This document shows, in pieces, positions 7,460 to 14,425 of a stretch of 23,517 nt of DNA (the first letter of the stretch is position 1; each line of letters opens with the position of its first letter). The notes below the pieces were generated by a model. That model searched no databases. It had not been told where the DNA came from and was given only the letters and a program-made list of their open reading frames with translations. Location: assembly GCA_040876735.1 (NCBI GenBank), contig JBBDPC010000074.1, forward strand, positions 1-23,517, read 5' to 3'. Origin of the DNA: Natronomicrosphaera sp040876735. GTDB taxonomy: Bacteria > Planctomycetota > Phycisphaerae > Phycisphaerales > Phycisphaeraceae. The translations under genes were made by a program, and so were the position numbers.

Positions 7460-8857
7460 TCACTTGGCGTGCGGCCGGGCGGGGCGTTGGGCCCGGGCGT
7501 CGCGCATGCGGGCCTGGAGCTGGCGCAGGCGCTGGTTCAAGCGGTCGCTGACACGCACGGGGTAGGGCCGGTCGGCGGGGTCGAGCGACCGCCACGGCTC
7601 GGGCAGGCGGGCGAGTTGCCGCGCGGCATGGTCGCGCGCCGCATGGAGTGTGACGCGGCCGGCGGGCAGCCGTTCGCCCTGCCGCATCACCGGCTGCAAC
7701 AGGGGCCGGCCCGGCGCCGGCTCGTCCGGTTCGCCGAGCACGTCTGCGGTGGCCATGCCATCGTGCACCTCGCGGAAGACCTGCTTCCGGCCGGGGTAGA
7801 TGATCTTCTCCGCCGACAGCTTCGTCCGCGGCTGGCCGGCGTAGGCGACCAGCTTGTAGGCGAAGTCCAGATCGGGCGCGTCCTGGCTGACCGCCAGCTT
7901 CGTGCCCACGCCGAAGCCGTCGATCGGCGCACCGGCCCGGATCAGCCGGCGGATCTCGTGCTCATCGAGCCCGCTGGAGGCGAAGATCTTCACCCGCTCA
8001 AGGCCTGCCTGGTCGAGCAGCCGACGCGTCGCGACCGCCAGCGCGCCCAGGTCGCCCGAGTCCAGCCGTACGGCCTTCACGCGGAACCGCTCGCCGAGCT
8101 TCCGCGCCAGGTCGATCACCCGGCGAACGCCCGTCAGCGTGTCGTAGGTGTCGACCAGCAGCGTCGTCTCGGGATAGAGCCGGGCGAAGGCGGCGAAGGC
8201 GGCGGGCTCGTCGGCGTGGGCCTGGATGTAGCTGTGCGCCATCGTGCCGAAGATGGGGATGTCGTACCGCTTGCCCGCCAGCACGTTGGACGTGCCCGAG
8301 GCGCCGGCGAGGTAGCTGGTGCGGGCGACCTTCAACGCCGCGTCGATGCCATGCGCCCGCCGGGAGCCGAAGTCGACCACCGTGCGCCCCTCCGCCGCCA
8401 GCACGCAGCGGGCCGCCTTGGTCGCGGCGACGCTCTGGAAGTGCACCTGGTTGAGCACCAGCGTCTCGATGAGCTGCGCCTCGATGAGAGGGGCGGTCAC
8501 CTGCACCACCGGCTCGTTGGGAAAGATCAGCGTCCCTTCGGGCACGGCATCGACGTCGCCGGTGAAGCGCAACCGGGCCAGCCGGGCGAGAAACGGTTCG
8601 CGGAAGGTCCCCTGCCGACGCAGGTAGGCCAGGTCGTCTTCGCTGAACTGGAAATGTTCAAGGTAATCGAGCACGTCGGCCAGGCCCGCCGCCATGACGA
8701 AGTTGCGCGACGCTGGCAGCTTGCGGAAAAACAGCTCAAAGACGGCGACGTCCTCCATCGCCTCCGCGTCATACGCCTGGGCCATCGTCAACTCGTAGAG
8801 GTCGGTGAACAGCCCTTCGGCAAAGGGGCCTGGCTCGGCAGCGCGACGTTCACCCAT
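7460..8857 (-). CDS. pncB: Nicotinate phosphoribosyltransferase
   Basis: The 465-residue enzyme joins nicotinate to PRPP to form nicotinate mononucleotide in the Preiss-Handler NAD salvage route. Diagnostic segments in order are GLFTDLYELTMAQAY (15-29), VDFGSRRAHG (161-170), ASGTSNVLAG (186-195), GTMAHSY (204-210, with H208 at the position of the autophosphorylated histidine), LVDTYDT (234-240), VRLDSGDLGAL and KIFASSGLDE. The C-terminal 30 or so residues form a basic Arg/Gln/Ala tail. The start is taken as the second of two tandem ATGs (8857): AGGAGG at 8864-8869 lies 6 nt from it but only 3 nt from the first (8860). The gene overlaps the 3' end of the upstream nicotinamidase gene by a few bases, and its ribosome site lies inside that gene, so the two are almost certainly translationally coupled. 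Confidence 0.96.
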   Translation of the reverse strand: MGERRAAEPGPFAEGLFTDLYELTMAQAYDAEAMEDVAVFELFFRKLPASRNFVMAAGLADVLDYLEHFQFSEDDLAYLRRQGTFREPFLARLARLRFTGDVDAVPEGTLIFPNEPVVQVTAPLIEAQLIETLVLNQVHFQSVAATKAARCVLAAEGRTVVDFGSRRAHGIDAALKVARTSYLAGASGTSNVLAGKRYDIPIFGTMAHSYIQAHADEPAAFAAFARLYPETTLLVDTYDTLTGVRRVIDLARKLGERFRVKAVRLDSGDLGALAVATRRLLDQAGLERVKIFASSGLDEHEIRRLIRAGAPIDGFGVGTKLAVSQDAPDLDFAYKLVAYAGQPRTKLSAEKIIYPGRKQVFREVHDGMATADVLGEPDEPAPGRPLLQPVMRQGERLPAGRVTLHAARDHAARQLARLPEPWRSLDPADRPYPVRVSDRLNQRLRQLQARMRDARAQRPARPHAK

Positions 8858-9440
8858 CATCCACCTCCTGTTCGATGATCGCCCCGGCCTGGCGCATGTC
8901 GTCGATCGCACGTTCATCGTCGCCCGGGCTGGCGTTGATGGCGCGCGTGGCGTCGGCGATCAGGTGCACCTCGAAGCCGGCCTGGAGCGCGTCGAGCACG
9001 CTGGCGCGCACGCACACATCCAGCGCCAGCCCGCCGACCCACAGCCGGCGGATCGCCTGGCCCTGCAACCGCTCGACCAGCCCCGTGTGATCGAACGCCG
9101 AGTACTGATCCGCGTCCGGGTCCGTCCCCTTGGCGATGATCCACGCCTCCCCGGGCAGGTGCAGGTCGGGGTGGAACGCCGCGCCGACCGTGCCCTGCAC
9201 GCAGTGCCGCGGCCACGGCCCGCCGCGCTCGTGAACGCTCACATGGTTCGGCGGATGCCAGTCGCGCGACGCCGCCACCACCGGCACGGCATGCCGCACC
9301 GCGTCCAGCCAGCGGTTGAGCACCGGCACCACCTTGTCGCCGTCCTCCACCGGCAGCGCGCCGCCGGGGCAGAAGTCGTTCTGCACGTCCACCACGATGA
9401 TGGCGTCGTTGCCGCCGAGGTCGGGCGTCGGGCTGGCCAT
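8850..9440 (-). CDS. pncA: Nicotinamidase (isochorismatase-like cysteine hydrolase)
   Basis: The 196-residue protein deamidates nicotinamide to nicotinate, the substrate of the overlapping downstream phosphoribosyltransferase. The isochorismatase-fold triad is visible as D18 (VVDVQNDF), K104 (WIIAKG) and C143 (LALDVCV). The metal site is D60/H62 in SRDWHP plus H79 in WPRHCVQGT. The segment QYSAFDHTGL (112-121) matches the nicotinamidase lid rather than other family members. A strong AAGGAGG is 8 nt upstream of the ATG at 9440. Gene order nicotinamidase then pncB, with overlapping ends, is a compact nicotinamide-salvage operon. I see no NiaR or NrtR site, so regulation is unknown. Confidence 0.95.
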   Translation of the reverse strand: MASPTPDLGGNDAIIVVDVQNDFCPGGALPVEDGDKVVPVLNRWLDAVRHAVPVVAASRDWHPPNHVSVHERGGPWPRHCVQGTVGAAFHPDLHLPGEAWIIAKGTDPDADQYSAFDHTGLVERLQGQAIRRLWVGGLALDVCVRASVLDALQAGFEVHLIADATRAINASPGDDERAIDDMRQAGAIIEQEVDDG

Positions 9441-9480
9441 GGCGTGACCCTCCTTCCTGCATCCATCAACGCATCATTCA

Positions 9481-10377
9481 TCATAGCGCTGCGGCCGAGG
9501 GCGATTCCCGGCGCGAGCGCCAGGCGGTGGGCGCGGCGCCGAAGCTGCGGCGGAAGACGCGCGAGAAGTAGAACGGGTCGCCATAGCCCACCCGCCGCGC
9601 CACCTCCGCCACCGACAGCGTCGGCTCGCCCAGCAACACCGTCGCCCATTGCAGCTTGATCGTTTCCCACTCCTGCTGCACGGTGCGCCCGAGCAGTTGA
9701 CGCGCCCGCCGGCAGAGGTGCGCCTTGCTGACCGCGAAATGCGCCGCCACCGCGCCAAGCTGCGCCGGCTCGGCCACGTGATCGCGCAGATAGGCCCGCA
9801 ATGCCTCGGCCGTCAGCCGCGCCCCGGGCCCCGCGCCCGGCTCGCGGTTGAGCACCGCCAGCGCGGCCATCAGCGCCGCGTCGAGTTCCGTCGCCCGCTC
9901 CGGCGGCTCGTGTCGCCAGACCGTCACCGCCCCGCTCGCCGGCAATGCCGACAGCAGATGCTCCGCCACCGCCGACCAGTGCGGCGTCGCGAAAAACGCC
10001 CGCGCCCCCTGGCTCGCCCGCACCTGCTTCGCCACCGCCAGCGCCTCCCGGCCGGCGAAGCGGCAGTACAGATGATCGTAAGGCCACCCCGGGTCCGCCA
10101 TCAGAATGCCCGGCTCCGCCTCCGGCAACACCAGCCCCACCATCCCCGCCTCCACCGTCTGCCGCGCCGCACCGCGCAAGTACAGCCCCCGGCCGCCGAG
10201 GAACACCGTCAGCATCGCATCGTCGTGATACGTCCCCCGCGTCGAGTGGTAAGGCGCCTCCCGCATCCGCCCCAGCGTCCGCACCCGGTACGCCAGCGCC
10301 GTCGGCGGCGGCGCCGGCCGGTCGTGCCGGTGTCGCCGGGGATCAACATTATCCAGCTTTTTGCGAATCCTGCCCAT
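9481..10377 (-). CDS. AraC-family transcriptional regulator
   Basis: The protein is 298 residues from the ATG at 10377. Earlier ATGs at 10383 and 10404 are possible. The frame continues further upstream only through the 107-bp repeat element, which argues against the longest version. Residues about 28-110 resemble the cupin-like sugar-sensing domain of AraC proteins (RVRTLGRMREAPYHSTRGTY and following beta strands). The C-terminal domain has two helix-turn-helix motifs: AQLGAVAAHFAVSKAHLCRRAR (206-227) and SVAEVARRVGYGDPFYFSRVFRRSFG (255-280), the latter being the AraC signature. It is transcribed away from the GH4 glycosidase gene across a 335-bp gap, an arrangement typical of a regulator that activates the sugar-catabolic gene next to it in response to the sugar. 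No paired operator half-sites were identified with confidence. Confidence 0.92.
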   Translation of the reverse strand: MGRIRKKLDNVDPRRHRHDRPAPPPTALAYRVRTLGRMREAPYHSTRGTYHDDAMLTVFLGGRGLYLRGAARQTVEAGMVGLVLPEAEPGILMADPGWPYDHLYCRFAGREALAVAKQVRASQGARAFFATPHWSAVAEHLLSALPASGAVTVWRHEPPERATELDAALMAALAVLNREPGAGPGARLTAEALRAYLRDHVAEPAQLGAVAAHFAVSKAHLCRRARQLLGRTVQQEWETIKLQWATVLLGEPTLSVAEVARRVGYGDPFYFSRVFRRSFGAAPTAWRSRRESPSAAAL

Positions 10378-10456
10378 GGACATCAGCCTACGGCCTGCGA
10401 TCATGGCGGGCAATGGAAACCCGCACCCGAACACCACAATGCGGGTTGTCTGTCGT

Positions 10457-10563
10457 TTTATTGAGCTTGGAGCCGTTCGCTTTAAGCGATTAGCCAGCGA
10501 TAAGCCGAACGGAGGGGGCATTCTGGCTGAAGGCTTAAAGCTAACGGCTCAAAGCTCAATATT
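10457..10563. repeat. 107-bp palindromic dispersed element, copy 2
   Basis: This has the same length and layout as 6172-6278: TTTATTGAGC at one end, GCTCAATATT at the other, and a conserved core GCCGAACGGAGGGG. Its arms (GAGCTTGGAGCCGTTCGC versus the reverse complement of the other end, GAGCTTTGAGCCGTTAGC) pair better than those of copy 1, suggesting a less decayed copy. It lies about 80 bp upstream of the AraC gene and about 150 bp upstream of the glycosidase gene. Confidence 0.87.
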
Positions 10564-10678
10564 TCGCCGCGGGGCCTGCACCGCGCTTCCGCGCGAGACA
10601 CAGCCATCAATCGCCGCACCGTGGGCCAAGGGCCACGGCTAAATGAAGATACAAACCGGGGGGCGCAAAGATCACACA

Positions 10679-10690
10679 CCCCCCCCCCCC
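10679..10690 (+). repeat. Homopolymer of 12 C before the GH4 gene
   Basis: Twelve consecutive cytosines end 22 nt before the chosen ATG (10713). Tracts this long are prone to slipped-strand length change. At this position a change would alter the 5' leader or promoter spacing but not the reading frame. It may also be a sequencing-length artefact. Confidence 0.8.
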
Positions 10691-10712
10691 TTGTCACATG
10701 CGAGAGTTCACC

Positions 10713-12098
10713 ATGAGCAATGTCAAGCATCCCAAAGTCGTCATCCTCGGCGCCGGCAGCCTCTTCTTCGGTCGCAAGGCGATCTGGCAGATGGTCCACA
10801 GCCCGCACCTGAACACTGGCACGCTCGCGCTGGTCGACACCGACGCCGACCGCCTTGCGAAGATGGAGCGCCTCGCCCGCATGGTCGCCGAGCACAACAA
10901 CGTCAAGCTCACCATCGAAGCCTCGACCGACCGCACCGACGTGCTCGACGACGCCGACTTCGTCGTGCTCAGCTTCGCCGACCGCAACGCCCACTTCCGC
11001 GGCGTCGACGTGCAGACGTCGGCGAAGTACGGCATCCGCATGTGCTCGGGCGACACCATCGGCCCCGGCGGCGTGATGCGCACCGCCCGCGAGTTCCCCG
11101 AAATCATCCGCGTCTGCCGTGATATCGAAAAGCAGTGCGCCGACGCCTGGGTCGTCACCTACATCAACCCCGCCGCCGTCAACGGCATCGGCGTCCGCCG
11201 CTACTTCCCCAACCTCAAGAGCTTCGCGCTCTGCGATGCGCAGTGGGGCTTGCGGAACAACTACGCCAAGCTCGCCGGCGTCGAAAACGACGAGAAGTTC
11301 ACGCTCCTCTCCGCCGGGCCCAACCACTTCACCTGGCTGCTCAAGGCCGAGTATGACGGGCAGGACGTGCTGCCGCGCATCATCGACAGCGTCCGTGGCA
11401 AGGCCGACGATGACGCCAACCAGCAGGCCCAGGGCGGCAAGGCGCACGCCAAGGGGTACGCCAACAACAGCATCGCCATCGAGTTGTACGAAGCGTTCGG
11501 CTATCTCCCGACCGTGCTGGGCCACACCAAGGAATACGTCCGCTTCTACCAGGGCCTGGGCAAGACCGGGCGCGACCGGCATGAACCGTTGAAGCTGTTC
11601 GAGACCGACGCACGCTTCGCCTGGACGCAGCGCGTCTGGGACCGCGTGGACGAGTACATCACCGGCAAGGTCGACATCGCCGAGTTCGACACCGAGTTCG
11701 GCCCCGACCCGGCGACCGACGTGATCGAAAACATGTGGGGCAAGCTCGGCAAGCGGATGTTCATCAACACCATGAACCGCGGGGCCGTGCCGAACATGGC
11801 CGACGACGCCTTCCTCGAACTCTACTGCGACATGTCAATGGAAGGCCCCGCGCCCGTGCCCTACCCCGCGATGCCGCGTGGCGTGCGCGGCATGTGCGAA
11901 ACGATTCTCGACACGCACGAGCTGACCGCGCAGGCCGTCTACAAAGGCCGCCGCGACCTGCTCCGACGTGCGCTGCTCGTCGACCCGCTCACCAGTTCGA
12001 TCGGCGACATCGACGCCCTGCTCGACGAGCTGCTGGAGCTGGAAGCCGACGCCCTGCCCGAGCACCGCTTCGCCGCCGATACCGCCACCGCCGTCTGA
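10713..12098 (+). CDS. Glycoside hydrolase family 4 enzyme (LplD/alpha-galacturonidase-like)
   Basis: The 461-residue protein belongs to the NAD- and metal-dependent GH4 glycosidases, which cleave by oxidation-elimination instead of classical hydrolysis. The Rossmann motif GAGSLFFG is at 13-20. Other visible pieces are DTDADRL (42-48), SGDTIGPGG (112-120), TYINPAA (149-155), ALCDAQWG (172-179), SAGPNHFTWLL (200-210) and GHTKEYV. C174 and H205 match the conserved metal-binding Cys and His. The residue after the cysteine is Asp, where well-studied GH4 alpha-glucosidases and alpha-galactosidases have His, so the substrate may differ. The start is the second ATG (10713), with GAGAG 6 nt upstream; the earlier ATG at 10698 has only a C-run before it. 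The divergent AraC regulator suggests sugar-inducible expression. No transporter is adjacent. Family assignment is firm; the substrate is inferred only. Confidence 0.88.
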   Translation: MSNVKHPKVVILGAGSLFFGRKAIWQMVHSPHLNTGTLALVDTDADRLAKMERLARMVAEHNNVKLTIEASTDRTDVLDDADFVVLSFADRNAHFRGVDVQTSAKYGIRMCSGDTIGPGGVMRTAREFPEIIRVCRDIEKQCADAWVVTYINPAAVNGIGVRRYFPNLKSFALCDAQWGLRNNYAKLAGVENDEKFTLLSAGPNHFTWLLKAEYDGQDVLPRIIDSVRGKADDDANQQAQGGKAHAKGYANNSIAIELYEAFGYLPTVLGHTKEYVRFYQGLGKTGRDRHEPLKLFETDARFAWTQRVWDRVDEYITGKVDIAEFDTEFGPDPATDVIENMWGKLGKRMFINTMNRGAVPNMADDAFLELYCDMSMEGPAPVPYPAMPRGVRGMCETILDTHELTAQAVYKGRRDLLRRALLVDPLTSSIGDIDALLDELLELEADALPEHRFAADTATAV

Positions 12099-12410
12099 CG
12101 CGCACCGGAAGTCCACGACGTCACGCCAGGAGCGTCCGCTTCATGCGCACAGCGTCACCACGTTGCCCGAAAATTCTGATCCGTCGTTCACCCCGTCCAC
12201 AACGCCACAACCGCGCGCCCGCGACAGGATGGTGCGCCGCAATCGACCGCGACGCCCATCAAGTGGAAGCTCGCTTCGGCGACCTTCCGGCGCGTGTCTG
12301 GCTCTGGGATTGGTCGGCTCCCGGTGTGGCGTGGCGGTGAGAACGGACAGGGCCACGTCCACCAATCGGAAACGACCCGAAAGGCCGGCGACGTCGGGAC
12401 TCGGGACCTT

Positions 12411-12435
12411 CGGCCCGTCCACTTCAGTGGGCGGG
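12411..12435. repeat. Short palindrome CACTTCAGTGG, copy 1
   Basis: CGGCCCGTCCACTTCAGTGG continues into GCGGG and forms a 9-bp stem with a tiny loop. A near copy lies at 14373-14402. Confidence 0.65.
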
Positions 12436-12558
12436 TGCGAGGCCCGGGCTTGCGTGTTGAGTCTGCCTGTCCGGGCGACAGTACACCGCGACCCCATGAT
12501 CTCCCGAAACGAACCGGCAGCAATCCGGCAGCGCCTCAATGTGTGTTGTGTGTCCCAA

Positions 12559-12606
12559 TCCGCCGACCCCGGCCGCGCTTTTGGCGCGGTCGGGCCGGCG
12601 GTTTTA
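12559..12606 (+). terminator. Rho-independent terminator
   Basis: A long GC-rich hairpin (CCGCCGACCCCGG...CCGCGC, loop TTTTG, GCGCGG...GGGCCGGCGG) is followed on the plus strand by GTTTTAT. The opposite strand has no T-run, so it acts on plus-strand transcripts. It lies 460 nt past the glycosidase stop and 27 nt from the convergent cupin gene. Confidence 0.8.
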
Positions 12607-12632
12607 TGCATGGTGTGAACGCTTCCGGTGCG

Positions 12633-13019
12633 TTAACTCTGCACCTGATCGTGAATATGGTTCACCACGGCACAATGCTCGGCCTGCGGGCTGAAGAGGA
12701 TGATCTCGGCATCTTTGTCGGCCTTGACCGTATGGCCGGGCGGCCAGTAGAAGAGGTCGCCGCCGGTGATGGTCTCCTGCTGTCCGTCCTGGTAGGTGAC
12801 GGTGACTTCGCCTTCGATGAGGTAGCCCCAGTGCGGCGACTGGCAGAGATCATTCTCCAGGCCTTTGAGCAGTGGCGCGAGGTCGGTGCCGGCATTGAAC
12901 GAGAAGTACTCGCCTGCGATTGTTCCGTAACCGCTCGCATCGCCGAAGCCCTCCGCCTGCCGTGCGATCGCGCCGGGCACGTTGATCTTTTCAGGAATAT
13001 CGGTTTTTGCGATGTGCAT
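12633..13019 (-). CDS. Small cupin-domain protein
   Basis: The protein has 128 residues and a single cupin barrel. Cupin motif 1 is SPHWGYLIEGEVTVTY (61-76) and motif 2 is GGDLFYWPPGHTV (87-99), giving possible metal ligands H63 and H96 plus acidic E69. There is no signal peptide and no DNA-binding domain. The N-terminal half (KTDIPEKINVPGAIARQAEG) is typical of small stand-alone cupins of unknown role. Such proteins may bind a metal and a small ligand, but substrate cannot be inferred. The ATG at 13019 lacks a good ribosome site (AAAGC 9 nt upstream at best). The gene is convergent with the terminator-ended non-coding stretch on its left and divergent from dprA on its right, so it is probably monocistronic. 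Confidence 0.85.
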   Translation of the reverse strand: MHIAKTDIPEKINVPGAIARQAEGFGDASGYGTIAGEYFSFNAGTDLAPLLKGLENDLCQSPHWGYLIEGEVTVTYQDGQQETITGGDLFYWPPGHTVKADKDAEIILFSPQAEHCAVVNHIHDQVQS

Positions 13020-13164
13020 GATGTTCTGCTTTCGTCTGGATCGGGGTCACACGATGAACGGGCCGCTTCACGCATCAATCTATCGCGAGTCGGATGCGGA
13101 TCAACCATTTTCCGGGTATGGCTCCCGAACTACCTCACAATTCTTTCATGCGACGATGCCGGTT

Positions 13165-13173
13165 TGCTACACT
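13165..13173 (+). promoter_or_regulatory. Extended -10 of dprA, predicted leaderless
   Basis: TGCTACACT (an extended -10 with TG, one base, then TACACT) ends 7 nt before the dprA ATG at 13181. There is no Shine-Dalgarno. Transcription would start at or within a base of the ATG. Confidence 0.45.
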
Positions 13174-13180
13174 TCCCGCC

Positions 13181-14353
13181 ATGGTCGATCCCGAGCGACA
13201 TGCCCTGCTGACGCTTCTGCTCACGCCCGGCTTCGGCCCGACGCGCGTCAACCGCTGCATCGAAGCGTTCGGCTCCGCGCAGGCGGTGCTCGGCGCCTCC
13301 GCGGACAAGCTTGGCCGGGTGCAGGGCATCTCGGCGGGCAAGACCGGCACGGCGCTTGCCGCCGCCATGCGCGACACGCTGGCGGGCGACGCGGTCGAGC
13401 GCGAACTGGAACAGACCGCCAAGGCCCACGTCGACATCGTCGGCCTCTCCGATCCGCACTACCCGCGCCTGCTCAAGCTCATCCCCGACGCGCCGCCCAT
13501 TCTCTGGGTGCGCGGCCGGTTGCGTGAGGACGATGCGCTGGCGCTGGGCGTTGTGGGGTCGCGCCGCTGCACGCATTATGGCCGGGAGCAGGCGGAGCGG
13601 TTGAGTTACCAGTGTGCCGAGGCGGGGCTGTGCATCGTCAGCGGCGGCGCGTTCGGCGTGGATGCGGCGTCGCACCGCGGGGCGTTGCGGGCGAAGGGGC
13701 GGACCATTGCCGTGCTCGGCTCGGGCCTGGCGAAGCCTTACCCGCGCGAGCACCTGGATCTGTTCGCCGAGATCGTGGCCGACGACGGCGAGCGCGGCGC
13801 GGTCATCAGCGAGTTTCCCACGCAGACCCCGCCCACGCCGGAGAACTTTCCCCGCCGCAACCGCATCATCTCCGGCCTGTCGCTGGGCGTGCTGGTGGTC
13901 GAAGCGGCGCGGCGCAGCGGCGCGCTGATCACCGCCCGGCTGTGTGTGGAAGAGCACGGCCGGGAGCTGCTCGCCCTGCCCGGCCGGGTCGACTCGCCCG
14001 CTTCGGAAGGGTGTCACAAGATCATCCGCGAAGGCTGGGCCACCCTCGCCACCAACGCCGGCGACATCCTCGACGCCCTCGGCGACGCCGGCCAACTGCT
14101 CAAAGCCAATCTCCCTACGTCCGAGCCCGCGGCCGGGGCCACCACCTCCGACGCCTCCCTTCGCGAGCACAACCTCACCGACAGCCAGGCGAGCATCATC
14201 CACGCCCTCGCCGAGCCGCGCTCGCTCGACCAGGTCGCCGTCCACACCGGCCTGCCCGTGCACACGCTCCAGGCCGACCTGACCATGCTCGAAATCCGCG
14301 GCGCCATCCTCCGCCGCGGCGGCCTGTTCGTACGCCGCTCGCCAACCGAGTAG
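13181..14353 (+). CDS. dprA: DNA-processing protein DprA (Smf)
   Basis: The 390-residue protein binds incoming single-stranded DNA and loads RecA during natural transformation, and is widespread also in bacteria not known to be competent. It has three parts. An N-terminal helical HhH/SAM-like region (1-95) includes LTPGFGPTRVNRCIEAFGS. A DprA Rossmann domain (about 100-300) contains VVGSRRCTHYG (124-134), IVSGGAFGVDAASHRGAL (152-169), AVLGSGLAKPYP (177-188), SEFPTQTPPTPENFPRRNRI (210-229) and SGALITARL (246-254). A C-terminal winged-helix domain (about 330-385) contains LDQVAVHTGLPVHTLQADL. The start at 13181 gives the family N-terminus; the 29 upstream in-frame residues do not resemble DprA. 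The gene precedes hisD by 72 bp on the same strand. No competence pilus genes are in the window. Confidence 0.95.
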   Translation: MVDPERHALLTLLLTPGFGPTRVNRCIEAFGSAQAVLGASADKLGRVQGISAGKTGTALAAAMRDTLAGDAVERELEQTAKAHVDIVGLSDPHYPRLLKLIPDAPPILWVRGRLREDDALALGVVGSRRCTHYGREQAERLSYQCAEAGLCIVSGGAFGVDAASHRGALRAKGRTIAVLGSGLAKPYPREHLDLFAEIVADDGERGAVISEFPTQTPPTPENFPRRNRIISGLSLGVLVVEAARRSGALITARLCVEEHGRELLALPGRVDSPASEGCHKIIREGWATLATNAGDILDALGDAGQLLKANLPTSEPAAGATTSDASLREHNLTDSQASIIHALAEPRSLDQVAVHTGLPVHTLQADLTMLEIRGAILRRGGLFVRRSPTE

Positions 14354-14372
14354 CATGCACCGTTTCAACCAT

Positions 14373-14402
14373 CGGCCTGCCCACTTCAGTGGACGGGCGC
14401 CT
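14373..14402. repeat. Short palindrome CACTTCAGTGG, copy 2
   Basis: CGGCCTGCCCACTTCAGTGG, then ACGGGCGCC, lies in the 72-bp gap between dprA and hisD. It matches 12411-12435 in orientation and core and can form an 11-bp stem with one mismatch. It has no T-run, so it is not an obvious terminator. Confidence 0.65.
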
Positions 14403-14425
14403 GCTGCCCCATGGAGCACCACCGC

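Larger units (their letters stand above)
10378..10712. other. Divergent control region between AraC gene and GH4 gene
   Basis: This 335-bp gap holds the second 107-bp palindromic element (10457-10563), a short hairpin CGCG-CTTC-CGCG near 10578-10589, a perfect-arm inverted repeat CCGTGG...CCACGG at 10619-10638 and a run of 12 cytosines at 10679-10690. The 10619-10638 repeat is the best candidate operator by position, but a single copy is weak evidence. I could not identify convincing -35/-10 pairs for either gene. Confidence 0.5.
12099..12632. other. Structured non-coding stretch after the GH4 gene
   Basis: No credible gene is seen in these 534 bp; open frames start inside the terminator or have shadow-like composition. 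From about 12305 the plus strand can fold into consecutive hairpins: GTGGCGTGGC with GCCACGTCCAC (12333-12363 region); CCGAAAGG with CCTTCGG (12377-12413); CCGTCCACT with AGTGGGCGG (12415-12434); GCCCGG with CCGGGC (12442-12476 region); and finally the terminator at 12559-12606. The series suggests either a long structured 3' untranslated region or a separate small RNA of about 300 nt. No known RNA (RNase P, tmRNA, cobalamin riboswitch) signature was found. Confidence 0.5.

Noticed and set aside
10378..10521. N-terminal extension of the AraC protein
   Set aside because: It reads through the 107-bp palindromic element, which is also found where no AraC gene exists. Start moved to 10377.
12300..12606. 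RNase P RNA, tmRNA or cobalamin riboswitch
   Set aside because: The GAGGAAAGTCC, tag-peptide and B12-box signatures expected for these RNAs were not found.
12141..12611. 156-codon minus-strand frame
   Set aside because: Its start lies inside a terminator hairpin, it has no ribosome site, and it crosses several palindromes.
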